A DNA stretch of 64,000 nt from JAJPHI01 sp035541875 (GTDB lineage Bacteria > Desulfobacterota > Binatia > Binatales > Binataceae): the NCBI GenBank assembly GCA_035541875.1, contig DATKML010000008.1, forward strand, positions 29,603 through 93,602. Reading direction: 5' to 3'. Below are positions 9,337 to 17,894 of the stretch, one piece after another; position 1 is the first letter of the stretch; the number at the start of each line of letters is the position of its first letter. Both the position numbers and the translations under genes were made by a program. Under the pieces are notes generated by a model. It was not told where the DNA came from. It saw only the letters and a list, made by a program, of their open reading frames with translations, and made no database searches.

Positions 9337-9432
9337 AGGCAATCCATCAACTTGCTCTGGCCATCGCCTCGAACTAGCTTCGGCAATAGCCGGGCCGATC
9401 TCAGGTGAAAACACAGCTTTCGAGGTACGACG

Positions 9433-9903
9433 ATGAACGACTCCGCCAAACTCCAGTTGCTGCTCGATCGCGAACAGATTCGCGAAGCGGTTTATGTTTA
9501 TCCCGTTTCGATCGATACGCACGATTGGAAGCGCTTCCGCTCGATCTTCACCGACGAGATCGAGATTCTGCTCAAGATGGCCGACGTGCAGCGCGAGCCT
9601 CAACGCGTGAACGCCGACGAGTTCACCAAGCTGGTCGCTGAAGTAATCGAGAGCTTCTCAGTCACCCAGCACTTTCTTAACGACTACAAGATCGAAGTGA
9701 ATGGCGACGAGGCGAAATGCCTGCTCTACATGTACGCTCGCCACATGCCTCCAAAGGATAAACCCTCGCAGGCGGTTTGGGACATCGGCGGCTATTACGA
9801 GTTCCATCTGAAGCGTACGGCCGATGGGTGGAAGGTGCCGAAGTACACTCTGATCGGCACGTGGGAAACGACTCGCCCAAAGGGTCTAAAGATCGACCTT
9901 TAG
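9433..9903 (+). CDS. SnoaL-like (NTF2-fold) protein, copy 2 of a tandem pair
   Basis: The 156-residue paralogue of the preceding gene has the same motifs and the same 471-nt length. Differences cluster in the central helix (about residues 63-80) and in the loop around residues 105-114, the parts that usually line the NTF2 pocket. The two copies may therefore act on different ligands. The 96-nt spacer carries GAGGT before the ATG. An amidase gene follows 86 nt later. Confidence 0.87.
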   Translation: MNDSAKLQLLLDREQIREAVYVYPVSIDTHDWKRFRSIFTDEIEILLKMADVQREPQRVNADEFTKLVAEVIESFSVTQHFLNDYKIEVNGDEAKCLLYMYARHMPPKDKPSQAVWDIGGYYEFHLKRTADGWKVPKYTLIGTWETTRPKGLKIDL

Positions 9904-9989
9904 GACGGCGAGAACCCACTCTCCTATTGGAAAGAGGGATCCTCGCGGGTCAGGGTGAGAGTCGATATCATCAGGACAGGTAGAGACCG

Positions 9990-11435
9990 ATGCTTAGTTT
10001 GCAGGAATACAGCTCTTACGATGGTTTGGGGCTCGCAGAACTCGTCGCGAAGAAGCAGATTAAGCCAAGCGAATTGGTGGAAGCCGCACTACAGGCAGTC
10101 GCTAAATTAAACCCTAAGATCAACGCAGTTCTGCAAACCTTGCCTGATAAGGCGCGAGCCACGGCCGATGGGCAAACCATGTCGGGGCCATTTGCTGGTG
10201 TACCGTTCTTCATCAAGGAGCTCGTCCTGCACGCCCAGGGCGTTCGCTGCGACTCCGGATGTAAATTGGCGCAAGGCTTTGTCCCCGAGCAGGATACCGA
10301 GCTGATGGCCCGCTTCCGCCGCGCCGGCCTGAATCTACTCGGCACTACCCAAACACCCGAACTCGGCTACAACCCCACCACTGAGACGCGATTATTCGGT
10401 CCCGTTCATAATCCCTGGGATCTGACACGCAGCGCGGGTGGATCAAGCGGCGGCTCCGGGGCCGTTGTGGCATCAGGGATCGCGCCGATCGCCCACGCCA
10501 ACGACGGCGGTGGATCGATCCGTATTCCCGCGTCGTGCAATGGACTCGTCGGGCTCAAGCCGACCCGCGATCGTATTCCGACCGGACCCGATTATGGCGA
10601 TCCACTCTGCGGACTCGCGATCGAGTTCGCGGTTACTCGCACTGTGCGCGATGCGGCGGCTCTGCTCGACGTCGTGGCCGGTCCCGATGTGGGCGCCCCC
10701 GGCCATCCGGTCCCGCCCGCTCGGTCGTTCCTCGAAGAGATCAAGGTTGCGCCGGGACGACTTCGTATCGCTTGGACGACCAAGCCGGCCTCGGGTGGCA
10801 AGATCGATTCTGAGTGCATCGCCGCGGTCGAATCGACCGTTCGGCTCCTGGAGGAACTCGGACACACGACGGTCGAAGCAGCGCCGTCCTATGACTGGGA
10901 GGCGTTCCTCTCCAACGTCCACGTCATCTGGACCACCTTTACGGCGATGTCGGTTGATCAGATCGCGGTGGCAACCGGTCGCAAGCCGAGCCTCGATTCT
11001 CTCGAGGCGGTGACTTTGGCCTGTTACGAAGACGGGAAGCGCTTCGCCGCAACCGAGCTTTTGAACGCGATGAGCCACGGGAATCTGCTGTCGCGAATCA
11101 CCGGCAATTTCTTCAATAACTACGACGTTTTCATCACGCCGACGATCGCGCGCCCACCCGCCCCACTCGGGGAACTCAATCAGGATCGTCGAGGGATGAC
11201 CGCGATGGAATGGACGCGTCAGGTCTTCGACTACGTTCCATTCACGCCCCTTTTCAATTCGACCGGCCAGCCCGCAATCTCACTACCGCTTTATTGGAGC
11301 GCCAACAATCTTCCCGTCGGCGTCCAGTTGGTCGGCCGTTTCGGCGACGAAGCAACGCTGCTGCGTCTCGCCGCACAACTGGAAACGGCCCGCCCGTGGG
11401 CGAACCACCGCCCCCCGGTTCACGTCGCTGCTTAG
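9990..11435 (+). CDS. Amidase signature family hydrolase
   Basis: The 481-residue protein has the complete Ser-cisSer-Lys triad: Lys at about 76 in PFFIKE, the cis-Ser at about 152 in AGGSSGGSGA, and the nucleophile Ser at about 176 in DGGGSIRIP. These are the hallmarks of cytoplasmic amidases of the 6-aminohexanoate-cyclic-dimer hydrolase/GatA type. There is no signal peptide. It could be mistaken for GatA, but gatB and gatC are not adjacent and the neighbours are catabolic (SnoaL pair, two LLM enzymes), so a substrate amidase is more likely. Confidence 0.92.
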   Translation: MLSLQEYSSYDGLGLAELVAKKQIKPSELVEAALQAVAKLNPKINAVLQTLPDKARATADGQTMSGPFAGVPFFIKELVLHAQGVRCDSGCKLAQGFVPEQDTELMARFRRAGLNLLGTTQTPELGYNPTTETRLFGPVHNPWDLTRSAGGSSGGSGAVVASGIAPIAHANDGGGSIRIPASCNGLVGLKPTRDRIPTGPDYGDPLCGLAIEFAVTRTVRDAAALLDVVAGPDVGAPGHPVPPARSFLEEIKVAPGRLRIAWTTKPASGGKIDSECIAAVESTVRLLEELGHTTVEAAPSYDWEAFLSNVHVIWTTFTAMSVDQIAVATGRKPSLDSLEAVTLACYEDGKRFAATELLNAMSHGNLLSRITGNFFNNYDVFITPTIARPPAPLGELNQDRRGMTAMEWTRQVFDYVPFTPLFNSTGQPAISLPLYWSANNLPVGVQLVGRFGDEATLLRLAAQLETARPWANHRPPVHVAA

Positions 11436-11522
11436 ATCGCAGCACCCGGTCGCACTTCAGGCTTGTAACTCGACTCCCTCTTGGGCGATTATCGCGCCCA
11501 TCAGACCCGAGGAGTTACAACA

Positions 11523-12404
11523 ATGGAGATAGGTTTCCTGGCGGCGATGACCACGAAGGGCGGCGACATCGTCGAGATTGCGCGCGCAACTGAGGCAGCC
11601 GGCTTTGATTCTCTCTGGATCCCGGAACATCCGGTAATCCCAACCGATATGAAGACCATCTTCCCGTTTACCGATAACGGGAAGCTCCCCGAACATTACG
11701 GTCGCTGGGCCGACCCGTTTATCGGGCTCGCTGCGGCGGCCGCCGTCACCAAGAAGATCAAACTCGGCACTGGTATCTGCTTGATCCCGGAACGCGAGAC
11801 GCTGATCACAGCGAAGGCCGTCGCCAGTCTCGACCTGCTCTCGAACGGGCGCGTCTTGCTTGGTATCGGCGCCGGATGGCTGCGCGAGGAGACCGAGGCG
11901 ATGGGCGCGAACTTCGGCTCGCGCTGGAAGCTGACCCGCGAACGAATCGAAGCCATGAAAGCGCTCTGGACCAAAGGGACCGCCTCATACAATGGCGACC
12001 TGGTGAAGTTTGATAGCCTCCGTTGCGAGCCCTTCCCCGTGCAGGCGGGCGGACCTCCAGTTCTCCTCGGCGCACACGGCCCGAAGGCGATCGAGCGCGT
12101 CGCACGCAGCTACGACGGATGGATGCCGCTGGTGCCTGGCCCCGCCGAACTCCATCGCGAGGTTGTTGCTCTGCGCAAGCTCCTGAAAGAGGCGGGGCGG
12201 GCCGAGAACTCGGTGCAGATTTCGCCGCTCGTCGATCCACTGGAGAATGGCCCCTCGAAGGATGAATTGAAGGCCTATCGCGACGCGAGCGCTGATAGAG
12301 TCGTCCTGCTCTCGCAGCAGACAGTCGCCGCGACGGCCGACGGGAAGGCACTCGAGCTGATCAAGCGCTTTACCCAGGTCGTCGAGCGCAACGCTTCGCT
12401 CTAA
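11523..12404 (+). CDS. LLM class (luciferase-like) flavin/F420-dependent oxidoreductase
   Basis: About 293 residues, beginning MEIGFLAAMTTKGGD, with the TIM-barrel signatures FDSLWIPEHPV, KIKLGTGICLIPERETLITAKAVASLD and GRVLLGIGAGW. The N-terminus resembles the F420-dependent branch of the family. The ATG at 11523 follows CGAGGAG; an upstream start would add an unrelated extension. It lies 13 nt before another LLM gene and probably shares its transcript. The cofactor (FMN or F420) and substrate are not decided by the motifs alone. Confidence 0.88.
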   Translation: MEIGFLAAMTTKGGDIVEIARATEAAGFDSLWIPEHPVIPTDMKTIFPFTDNGKLPEHYGRWADPFIGLAAAAAVTKKIKLGTGICLIPERETLITAKAVASLDLLSNGRVLLGIGAGWLREETEAMGANFGSRWKLTRERIEAMKALWTKGTASYNGDLVKFDSLRCEPFPVQAGGPPVLLGAHGPKAIERVARSYDGWMPLVPGPAELHREVVALRKLLKEAGRAENSVQISPLVDPLENGPSKDELKAYRDASADRVVLLSQQTVAATADGKALELIKRFTQVVERNASL

Positions 12405-12417
12405 GGCTGATACGCGC

Positions 12418-13467
12418 ATGAAGTTCGGGCTCCATTTTCAGCTCCCCTGCCACGGCAGCCAATCGCCCGTGCAGCGCTATCGCGACACGATCGAGCAGGC
12501 CGTGGCGGGCGAGGCGATGGGCTTCGAATCGGTGTGGCCGGTCGAGCAACATTTCAATCCCGGCCTCTCGATAATGCCTGCGCCGCTCCTGCCGCTCGCC
12601 GCTATAGCCGAGCGCACGCAGCGGATGAAGCTCGGCATCGCGATCGTCCTTTTACCGCTCTCACATCCGCTGCGGGTGGCCGAGGAGATCGCCACGCTCG
12701 ACGTGATGAGCAATGGCCGCGTCGAGTTCGGGGTGGGACGGGGAGCCATCCCCGCCCACTTCCGCGGGTTCGGGGTCAATCAGGGCGACAGCCGTGAGCG
12801 TCTCTTCGAGGAACTCGACGTTATCCGCCAAGCCTGGACTCAGGAACGCCTGAACTACAGTGGGAAGTTCTTCCAGTTCGAGAATATCGAGGTCGTGCCC
12901 AAACCGGTGCAGAAGCCCTATCCGCCCATCCGGATCGCCGCCAACAGCGAGGATTCGTTCGAGCTGATGGGCCGCGAGGGCTACCCGATTTTCGCCGCGT
13001 CGCAGGTGAATTCCTTCAATCGCTTGCGACGGCTCCTGCCCACCTACCGCGAGGCGCGCCGCGCCGCAGGCCATCGCAATAACGGCGGCGAGGATCTCAC
13101 GCTGCTGATGCCTCTCTTTGTCGGTGAGAACCGTGAGGAGATTCGCCGCGATACTGAGCCCGGTATCCGACACCTACTGGAAATCGTTGCGAGCCTGTAC
13201 GGCCAGTCCGCAGCGAAAAGCGAAGGCGGCGCCAAGCGAATCATGGAACTGGCGCAAAAAGTTCGCAGCACGACCTATGAGCAGGCGAGTGAATCCATGG
13301 CGGTCTTCGACACGCCCGAAGCCTGCGTAGAAAGACTACGAGCCCTTCGCGACGAATTTAATATGGGCAGAACGATTTGCTGGTTTAATCCCGGCGGAGC
13401 ATTACCCCATGAGCGCGTGATGCGCAGTATGGAGCTGTTCGCGAGCAAGGTGATGCCTCACCTCTAG
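12418..13467 (+). CDS. LLM class flavin-dependent monooxygenase
   Basis: The 349-residue protein has the bacterial-luciferase layout: FGLHFQLP at the start, ESVWPVEQHF, LGIAIVLLPLSHPLRVAEEIATLDVMSNGRVEFGVGRG, and PYPPIRIAANSE in the second half. These enzymes use reduced FMN and oxygen to oxidise small organic molecules. It is distant from the LLM gene directly upstream despite the operon. It is the last plus-strand gene before a hairpin and a convergent HTH gene. Confidence 0.9.
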   Translation: MKFGLHFQLPCHGSQSPVQRYRDTIEQAVAGEAMGFESVWPVEQHFNPGLSIMPAPLLPLAAIAERTQRMKLGIAIVLLPLSHPLRVAEEIATLDVMSNGRVEFGVGRGAIPAHFRGFGVNQGDSRERLFEELDVIRQAWTQERLNYSGKFFQFENIEVVPKPVQKPYPPIRIAANSEDSFELMGREGYPIFAASQVNSFNRLRRLLPTYREARRAAGHRNNGGEDLTLLMPLFVGENREEIRRDTEPGIRHLLEIVASLYGQSAAKSEGGAKRIMELAQKVRSTTYEQASESMAVFDTPEACVERLRALRDEFNMGRTICWFNPGGALPHERVMRSMELFASKVMPHL

Positions 13468-13503
13468 CCAGCGGCGCGGCCTCAGATCTTGATAGTGCAG
13501 AAA

Positions 13504-13535
13504 GGAGAGATCCGGAGTCAGTTCCGGACCTCTCC
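13504..13535 (-). terminator. Hairpin between convergent genes
   Basis: GGAGAG/CTCTCC and TCCGGA/TCCGGA form two stacked 6-bp stems separated by one mismatch around a 6-nt loop. On the minus strand it is followed by CTTTCTG, a weak U-rich tract, so it may terminate the small HTH gene. It may also block read-through from the plus-strand LLM gene. Confidence 0.5.
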
Positions 13536-13561
13536 GATTAAGGATAGATCTGCTTTAGGGC

Positions 13562-13780
13562 CTAGTTACCGCGCATCAACTCTTCGCCGGGCTTCATGTT
13601 GCGCTCCAGGCACCAGCGATCGATAACCTCGGCGTTGAAGCGCCAATCCGTACCGATGCGGAACCCGGGCAACTCGCCGCGACGAAGCAGCTTATAGATC
13701 GTCGACGGGTGAACACGCAGGTAGGACGAAAGTTCACGCACAGTCATCACGCGAGGCAAGTTGTACTTGGGATCAGCCAC
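13562..13780 (-). CDS. Excisionase/MerR-like helix-turn-helix DNA-binding protein
   Basis: The 72-residue protein carries the HTH_17 pattern MTVRELSSYLRVHPSTIYKLLRRGELPGFRIG followed by a WRF wing and VIDRWC, typical of small excisionase-type binding proteins. The start is a GTG with GGAGA eight bases upstream. It stands alone without an integrase or phage genes, so it is more likely a free-standing regulator than a mobile-element excisionase. Its target is unknown. Confidence 0.85.
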   Translation of the reverse strand: MADPKYNLPRVMTVRELSSYLRVHPSTIYKLLRRGELPGFRIGTDWRFNAEVIDRWCLERNMKPGEELMRGN

Positions 13781-14109
13781 GATATTTTCTCCAATGCGAA
13801 TCTACGGAACAGAAAACAAGAATTTGGGAAATCTTTTTACCCTTAATCTCTCTAAGTGTCTCTCACACGTCACTAGAGAAGCTTTACTATCCCCAAGAGT
13901 AGCGAAAACAGCACTTAGAGGTCAAGAGAAACCCGGATTGTTGTCAACAGTTTATGCCGCTCTAGTAGGCTTTGCGGGTTAATTTATTGCTCAAAATGAC
14001 GATTTTACTTCGATTTTCTCGATCCATCCAAAGTTTCGCCCACCCGATAACCGGTTATTTTCATGACTCTCTCCTGCGCTCTCGAGCAGCCATCGGATCA
14101 TGCTTTATA
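13781..14109. other. AT-rich intergenic region
   Basis: About 330 nt, visibly richer in A and T than the flanks. I see no RNA gene, hairpin or convincing small gene. In-frame TTG (13972) and ATG (13996) codons could extend the next gene upstream, but neither has a Shine-Dalgarno sequence. It probably holds the divergent promoters of the HTH gene and the housekeeping operon. Confidence 0.4.
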
Positions 14110-14631
14110 ATGGCGATTATTATTCTAGGCTTTCGAAGCCTACTGCTTGATAAAGCACTCTCTCAAGAATTAAAACATATTATAATTACCAGTCGGGTTC
14201 TTAGACAAGCAAAAATGATTCCCGCAGCCTATACCTGCTCTGGAGGTGACGTCTCACCACAGCTAGCCTGGTCTGGCCTTCCCTCGGGCACACAAAGCTC
14301 CGTTTTGCTGATGCAGGATCCCGATGCGCCATCGGGCATCTTCTCGCACTGGATTGCTTACAATCTGCCGAACAACCTGACTGCGCTCTCGGAGGACGCC
14401 TCGCGCCAGAGCGAATCGCTACGGCACCGTCAAGGGATGAACGACTTCGGCAAGGCCTCCTACAACGGGCCTTGCCCACCGCCGGGCAAGGTCCATCACT
14501 ACCATTTTCAGCTCTTCGCTCTGGATCGAACTCTCAGTTTCAATTCCCTTCCGCGGGCCGCAGACGTGATGGAAGCGATGCGAGGACATATAATGGCGCA
14601 GGGCGATTTCATCGCCGTCTACAGCCGTTAA
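14110..14631 (+). CDS. YbhB/YbcL family Raf kinase inhibitor-like (PEBP) protein
   Basis: The mature part (about 150 residues) has the bacterial PEBP motifs: IPAAYTCSGGDVSPQLAW, the anion-binding DPDAPSGIFSHWIAYNLP, GKASYNGPCPPPGKVHHYHFQLFALD and the closing GHIMAQG. The chosen start gives a short hydrophobic leader (MAIIILGF), suggesting export. Upstream in-frame starts at 13996 and 13972 give a longer basic N-terminus and cannot be excluded. It lies 21 nt before engB and may head that operon. Its physiological role is unknown. Confidence 0.82.
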   Translation: MAIIILGFRSLLLDKALSQELKHIIITSRVLRQAKMIPAAYTCSGGDVSPQLAWSGLPSGTQSSVLLMQDPDAPSGIFSHWIAYNLPNNLTALSEDASRQSESLRHRQGMNDFGKASYNGPCPPPGKVHHYHFQLFALDRTLSFNSLPRAADVMEAMRGHIMAQGDFIAVYSR

Positions 14632-14652
14632 GCAGCAGGTTGATTAGGTTGA

Positions 14653-15243
14653 ATGAGGTTATCGGCGGAATTTCACGCCTCGGCGACTAGTCTGGGTAGT
14701 TGTCCCAAATGGGATCGTTACGAGATCGCGCTTGCAGGACGATCGAACGTCGGCAAGAGTTCCCTGATTAATGCGCTGACCCAGACTCATCAATTGGCCC
14801 GTACCAGTAAAACACCGGGACGAACGCGAGCGCTCAATTTTTTCACGATCGGAAAGGACTTGGCGCTGGTCGATCTGCCAGGTTTCGGCTACGCCAAGAT
14901 GTCCCGAGACGAGGCAGCGGCGATCGCGCGGCTGCTCGAAGAATACCTCGCCGAACGTAAACGGCTGATCGGCCTCGTGCTCCTCATCGATGTCCGCCGC
15001 GGTCCACAGGACGAAGAACTCGCGATTCTCAGAATCCGTGACACCGATGAGGAATCCTTCAACGTAATCGTCGTGGCCACAAAGTGCGATAAGCTGCGTA
15101 ACTCGGAGCGGGCCGCGGCGTTGCAGCGCTTTCGGGTAGTGGGAATCGAACCGTTGATGGTCTCGGCTCAGAGCGGCGAAGGGCTCGATACCCTACGCCG
15201 CCGTATCCTCGCTTTGGGATCCAAACGTGATGGGGACACCTGA
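14653..15243 (+). CDS. engB: Ribosome biogenesis GTP-binding protein EngB (YihA/YsxC)
   Basis: The 196-residue TrmE-Era-like GTPase has all G motifs: G1 GRSNVGKS at 29-36, the SKTPGRT switch I threonine, G3 DLPGFGY at 74-80, G4 TKCDK at 143-147, and G5 SAQ at about 171-173. Length and the PGRT/NFF context match EngB, which acts in late assembly of the large ribosomal subunit. It overlaps the following glycosyltransferase by 17 nt, so translation is probably coupled. Confidence 0.96.
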   Translation: MRLSAEFHASATSLGSCPKWDRYEIALAGRSNVGKSSLINALTQTHQLARTSKTPGRTRALNFFTIGKDLALVDLPGFGYAKMSRDEAAAIARLLEEYLAERKRLIGLVLLIDVRRGPQDEELAILRIRDTDEESFNVIVVATKCDKLRNSERAAALQRFRVVGIEPLMVSAQSGEGLDTLRRRILALGSKRDGDT

Positions 15244-16204
15244 GGTCAGCGTAATTATCCCGGTCTACAACCGAGCGTCGATGCTACGCGAAGCGATCGC
15301 GAGCGTTCTTCAGCAAACGGATGTTAGCTTCGAACTGATCGTGGTCGATGATGGCTCGACCGACAGCGGCTGCGACGGACTCGAGGCATGGGTTAATGCG
15401 TCGACGCCGGCATCGATGACCAATTTCGCTCTTTTACATCGCTTGAAGAATCGTGGCGTGGCTCACGCCCGGAACCGAGGCGTCGCGATGGCCTCCGCTC
15501 CGCTAATCGCCTTCCTCGATTCTGACGATCTGTGGGCACCCGCCAAGCTGGCGCGGCAGCTCGCCTTCATGCACTCGACTCCTGACTGCATGATCACCCA
15601 AACGGAAGAAATCTGGATTCGCGATGGACGGCGGGTCAACCCCGGCGTACGCCATCGGAAGCGTAGTGGCGATATCTTCCTCGACTCGCTGCGAACGTGT
15701 CTTATCAGTCCGTCAGCGGTGATGATGCGAGGCGATCTGTTCCGCCAAATCGGCGGTTTCGACGAACGAATGACGGCGGCCGAGGATTACGACCTGTGGC
15801 TCCGTATTTTGCGTCATCACGAGGTTGGTCTGCTCGATGAGCCACTCGTGAGGCGCCGTGCAGGTCATCGGGGACAGCTTTCCGCCGACACTCCGGCAAT
15901 CGATCGTTTTCGTATCCTTGCGCTGCTCAAACTGCTCTACGCTTTCGATCTCTCGCCGGAGCGCCGGTTGGCGACGGTCGAGGTTTTGATCGAGAAATGC
16001 CGCATCTACGGCAAGGGCCTCCACCGGCGCGACGATAACGCATCGGCTGAATTCATTCTCCAAGTGGCAAACCTCGCGTGGGAATGGGTATCTGAACCGG
16101 ATGATAGCCTGACCTCGGCAACCTTAAGGATGAGTGAATTGCTCGCGACCACGGGAGAAAACAGCCGAACAGAATCCACCGCGCCTCTCGAAGTGAGGGC
16201 TTAG
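15227..16204 (+). CDS. Family 2 glycosyltransferase
   Basis: The 325-residue protein opens with VSVIIPVYNRASMLREAI and has the nucleotide-sugar motifs VDDGSTD and FLDSDDLW, then AAEDYDLWLRI, which holds the likely catalytic base. This is the GT-A fold of GT2 enzymes. It has no membrane segment, so it would act at the cytoplasmic face. It overlaps engB by 17 nt and shares its stop region with the next gene. Sugar donor and acceptor are unknown. Confidence 0.92.
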   Translation: MMGTPEVSVIIPVYNRASMLREAIASVLQQTDVSFELIVVDDGSTDSGCDGLEAWVNASTPASMTNFALLHRLKNRGVAHARNRGVAMASAPLIAFLDSDDLWAPAKLARQLAFMHSTPDCMITQTEEIWIRDGRRVNPGVRHRKRSGDIFLDSLRTCLISPSAVMMRGDLFRQIGGFDERMTAAEDYDLWLRILRHHEVGLLDEPLVRRRAGHRGQLSADTPAIDRFRILALLKLLYAFDLSPERRLATVEVLIEKCRIYGKGLHRRDDNASAEFILQVANLAWEWVSEPDDSLTSATLRMSELLATTGENSRTESTAPLEVRA

Positions 16205-16743
16205 TGACCGCCGAGCACGAGACCCGTATCAGCGATTGGGCCGCGGAACATCATCTGCCGGACACTTATCGTGATCGATGGCTCGAACTCGCCCCTGAAG
16301 ATGCTATGGCCCTAATTTCGGTCACCGAGGGGCTGCACCTGCGAACCGGCCAGTTCGTTGTTGCTTTCGAGATACTCGTGGAAATCGCCGCCCGTGATCG
16401 TGTGAGTATCGCCACGATCCTGGAACGGCGAGAATTGCGCCGAATTGTCGAGGGCAAAGGATCAGGGCCCGGCAAGGCGAGTGCGCTGCTTGATGCTCTC
16501 CGGCTTATTCGCTTCCCCCGTCTCCAGGAGATGTTGGATCGACTCTATGCGCAGATTCGCGCCTTGGGACTACCCTCCGGCGTTCTCGTAAGCCTGCCAT
16601 CCGATTTGGCCACCGACGAGTTGCGTATCGAGATCGCGGCCCATGGCGGACTGGAACTCAGGAACCTGCTAAAGCTGTTGGCGGAGAATGCCGATGCGCT
16701 ATGTCGGATTGCGGACGCGCTCGGTGGCACCTATGAAGTTTGA
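16204..16743 (+). CDS. Hypothetical helical protein coupled to the SPL-like radical SAM gene
   Basis: I do not recognise this 179-residue protein. It starts at a GTG overlapping the preceding stop by one base (TAGTG) and overlaps the next gene by 11 nt, so it is translationally coupled on both sides. It looks mostly alpha-helical and soluble, with many Leu/Ala/Glu heptad-like stretches (residues 95-115 and 145-170), no cysteine cluster and no signal peptide. Tight placement before the radical SAM gene suggests a partner or regulator of that enzyme; this is inference only. Confidence 0.78.
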   Translation: MTAEHETRISDWAAEHHLPDTYRDRWLELAPEDAMALISVTEGLHLRTGQFVVAFEILVEIAARDRVSIATILERRELRRIVEGKGSGPGKASALLDALRLIRFPRLQEMLDRLYAQIRALGLPSGVLVSLPSDLATDELRIEIAAHGGLELRNLLKLLAENADALCRIADALGGTYEV

Positions 16744-17824
16744 ACTCGATTCCATCATTATAGAGGAAGGATGCCGCACGACGGCGGTCGCCAACCGGGT
16801 GATCGCCGGCGCCGATGGTATTCCGGTTCAATTCGTCGATGACGCGCGCGCGGCGGCACGCCTTGATCCATCGGCGGCGGATTCCTTTGCTGCCGGCAAG
16901 CGCCGAATGATCCTGATGAATCGTCGCAGCCCCTTCCTGATGGGATGTCCAGCGGGTTCGAACGAATTCGCTTGCTGTGGCTACCTCGTGATGGTGTTGG
17001 CGTCGAACTGCCCGATGGATTGCAGCTATTGCTTCCTCCAGGAATACGTTGCCGATAATCCGGGTTTTCAGCTTTACGCCAATTATTCGGACGCCTTCGA
17101 TGAGTTGGACAGGCTTCAGCCACGTGCGAACGGCGCGAAACTGCGCATCGGTACCGGCGAGCTAGCCGATTCACTAGCCTTCGATTCGCGCACCGGTATT
17201 GCCGCTGACTTCGTCGATTATTTCGCGCGCCGGGACCATTTGACGCTGGAACTGAAGACCAAGACCGACGAGATCGAAAATCTGCTCCACGTCGACCCTC
17301 GGGGCCATACGCTGGTCTCGTGGACGCTCTCGCCCGATCGCGTCTTCCGCAGCTCGGAGCATCGGACGGCGTCGCCCCAAGCTCGGATCGCCGCCGCTCG
17401 ACGAGTCCTGGAGGCAGGCTACAAAGTCGCATTCCACCTCGACCCAATGATCGCCTATTCCGAAACTGATCGTGATTATGCGGAATTGATCGAGAGTCTG
17501 TTCTCGGTTGTTCCGCCCGAGGCTATCTCCTTTATCAGCATGGGTGGCCTCCGGATGACGCCATCCTTACGGCGTCGAGCGCGAGAGCGTTTCCCGGAGG
17601 ACCCGATGCTTTTGGGAGAGGAAGTGCTCACCCCTGACGGTCGCTATCGCACCTTTACGCCTCTGCGTCTGAAACTTTACGGAAAGTTGCGTGAACTAAT
17701 CGCGCAAGCCCATCCAAAGATGCCAATCTATCTATGTATGGAGAGCGCGAGCGTTCATCAGCGACTCTTTGGCTCAGCACCGCTCTCGCCGGCCCAACTT
17801 GGGGCTCATCTGGCGGGGGCTTGA
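16733..17824 (+). CDS. Spore photoproduct lyase-like radical SAM protein without the SPL hydrogen-donor cysteine
   Basis: About 363 residues. The radical SAM cluster motif CPMDCSYC (Cys at about 93, 97 and 100) has the CxxxCxxC spacing and is followed by FLQEYV as in the SplB/COG1533 family. Next come RIGTGELADSLAFD and a LELKTKTDEIENLL strand. In Bacillus SPL the region aligned with RIGTGELADS holds the cysteine that donates a hydrogen atom to the thymine radical; no cysteine is present here. The organism shows no sporulation genes in this window. The ATG at 16733 lies inside the end of the previous gene. A nucleic-acid or unknown radical reaction is possible. Confidence 0.88.
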   Translation: MKFELDSIIIEEGCRTTAVANRVIAGADGIPVQFVDDARAAARLDPSAADSFAAGKRRMILMNRRSPFLMGCPAGSNEFACCGYLVMVLASNCPMDCSYCFLQEYVADNPGFQLYANYSDAFDELDRLQPRANGAKLRIGTGELADSLAFDSRTGIAADFVDYFARRDHLTLELKTKTDEIENLLHVDPRGHTLVSWTLSPDRVFRSSEHRTASPQARIAAARRVLEAGYKVAFHLDPMIAYSETDRDYAELIESLFSVVPPEAISFISMGGLRMTPSLRRRARERFPEDPMLLGEEVLTPDGRYRTFTPLRLKLYGKLRELIAQAHPKMPIYLCMESASVHQRLFGSAPLSPAQLGAHLAGA

Positions 17825-17894
17825 GTTGGCGTCACCAATCCGTCGCAATCCAATCGGATCGATCCGGCAAAAGGTTGTCGAGATTAACGGACGG

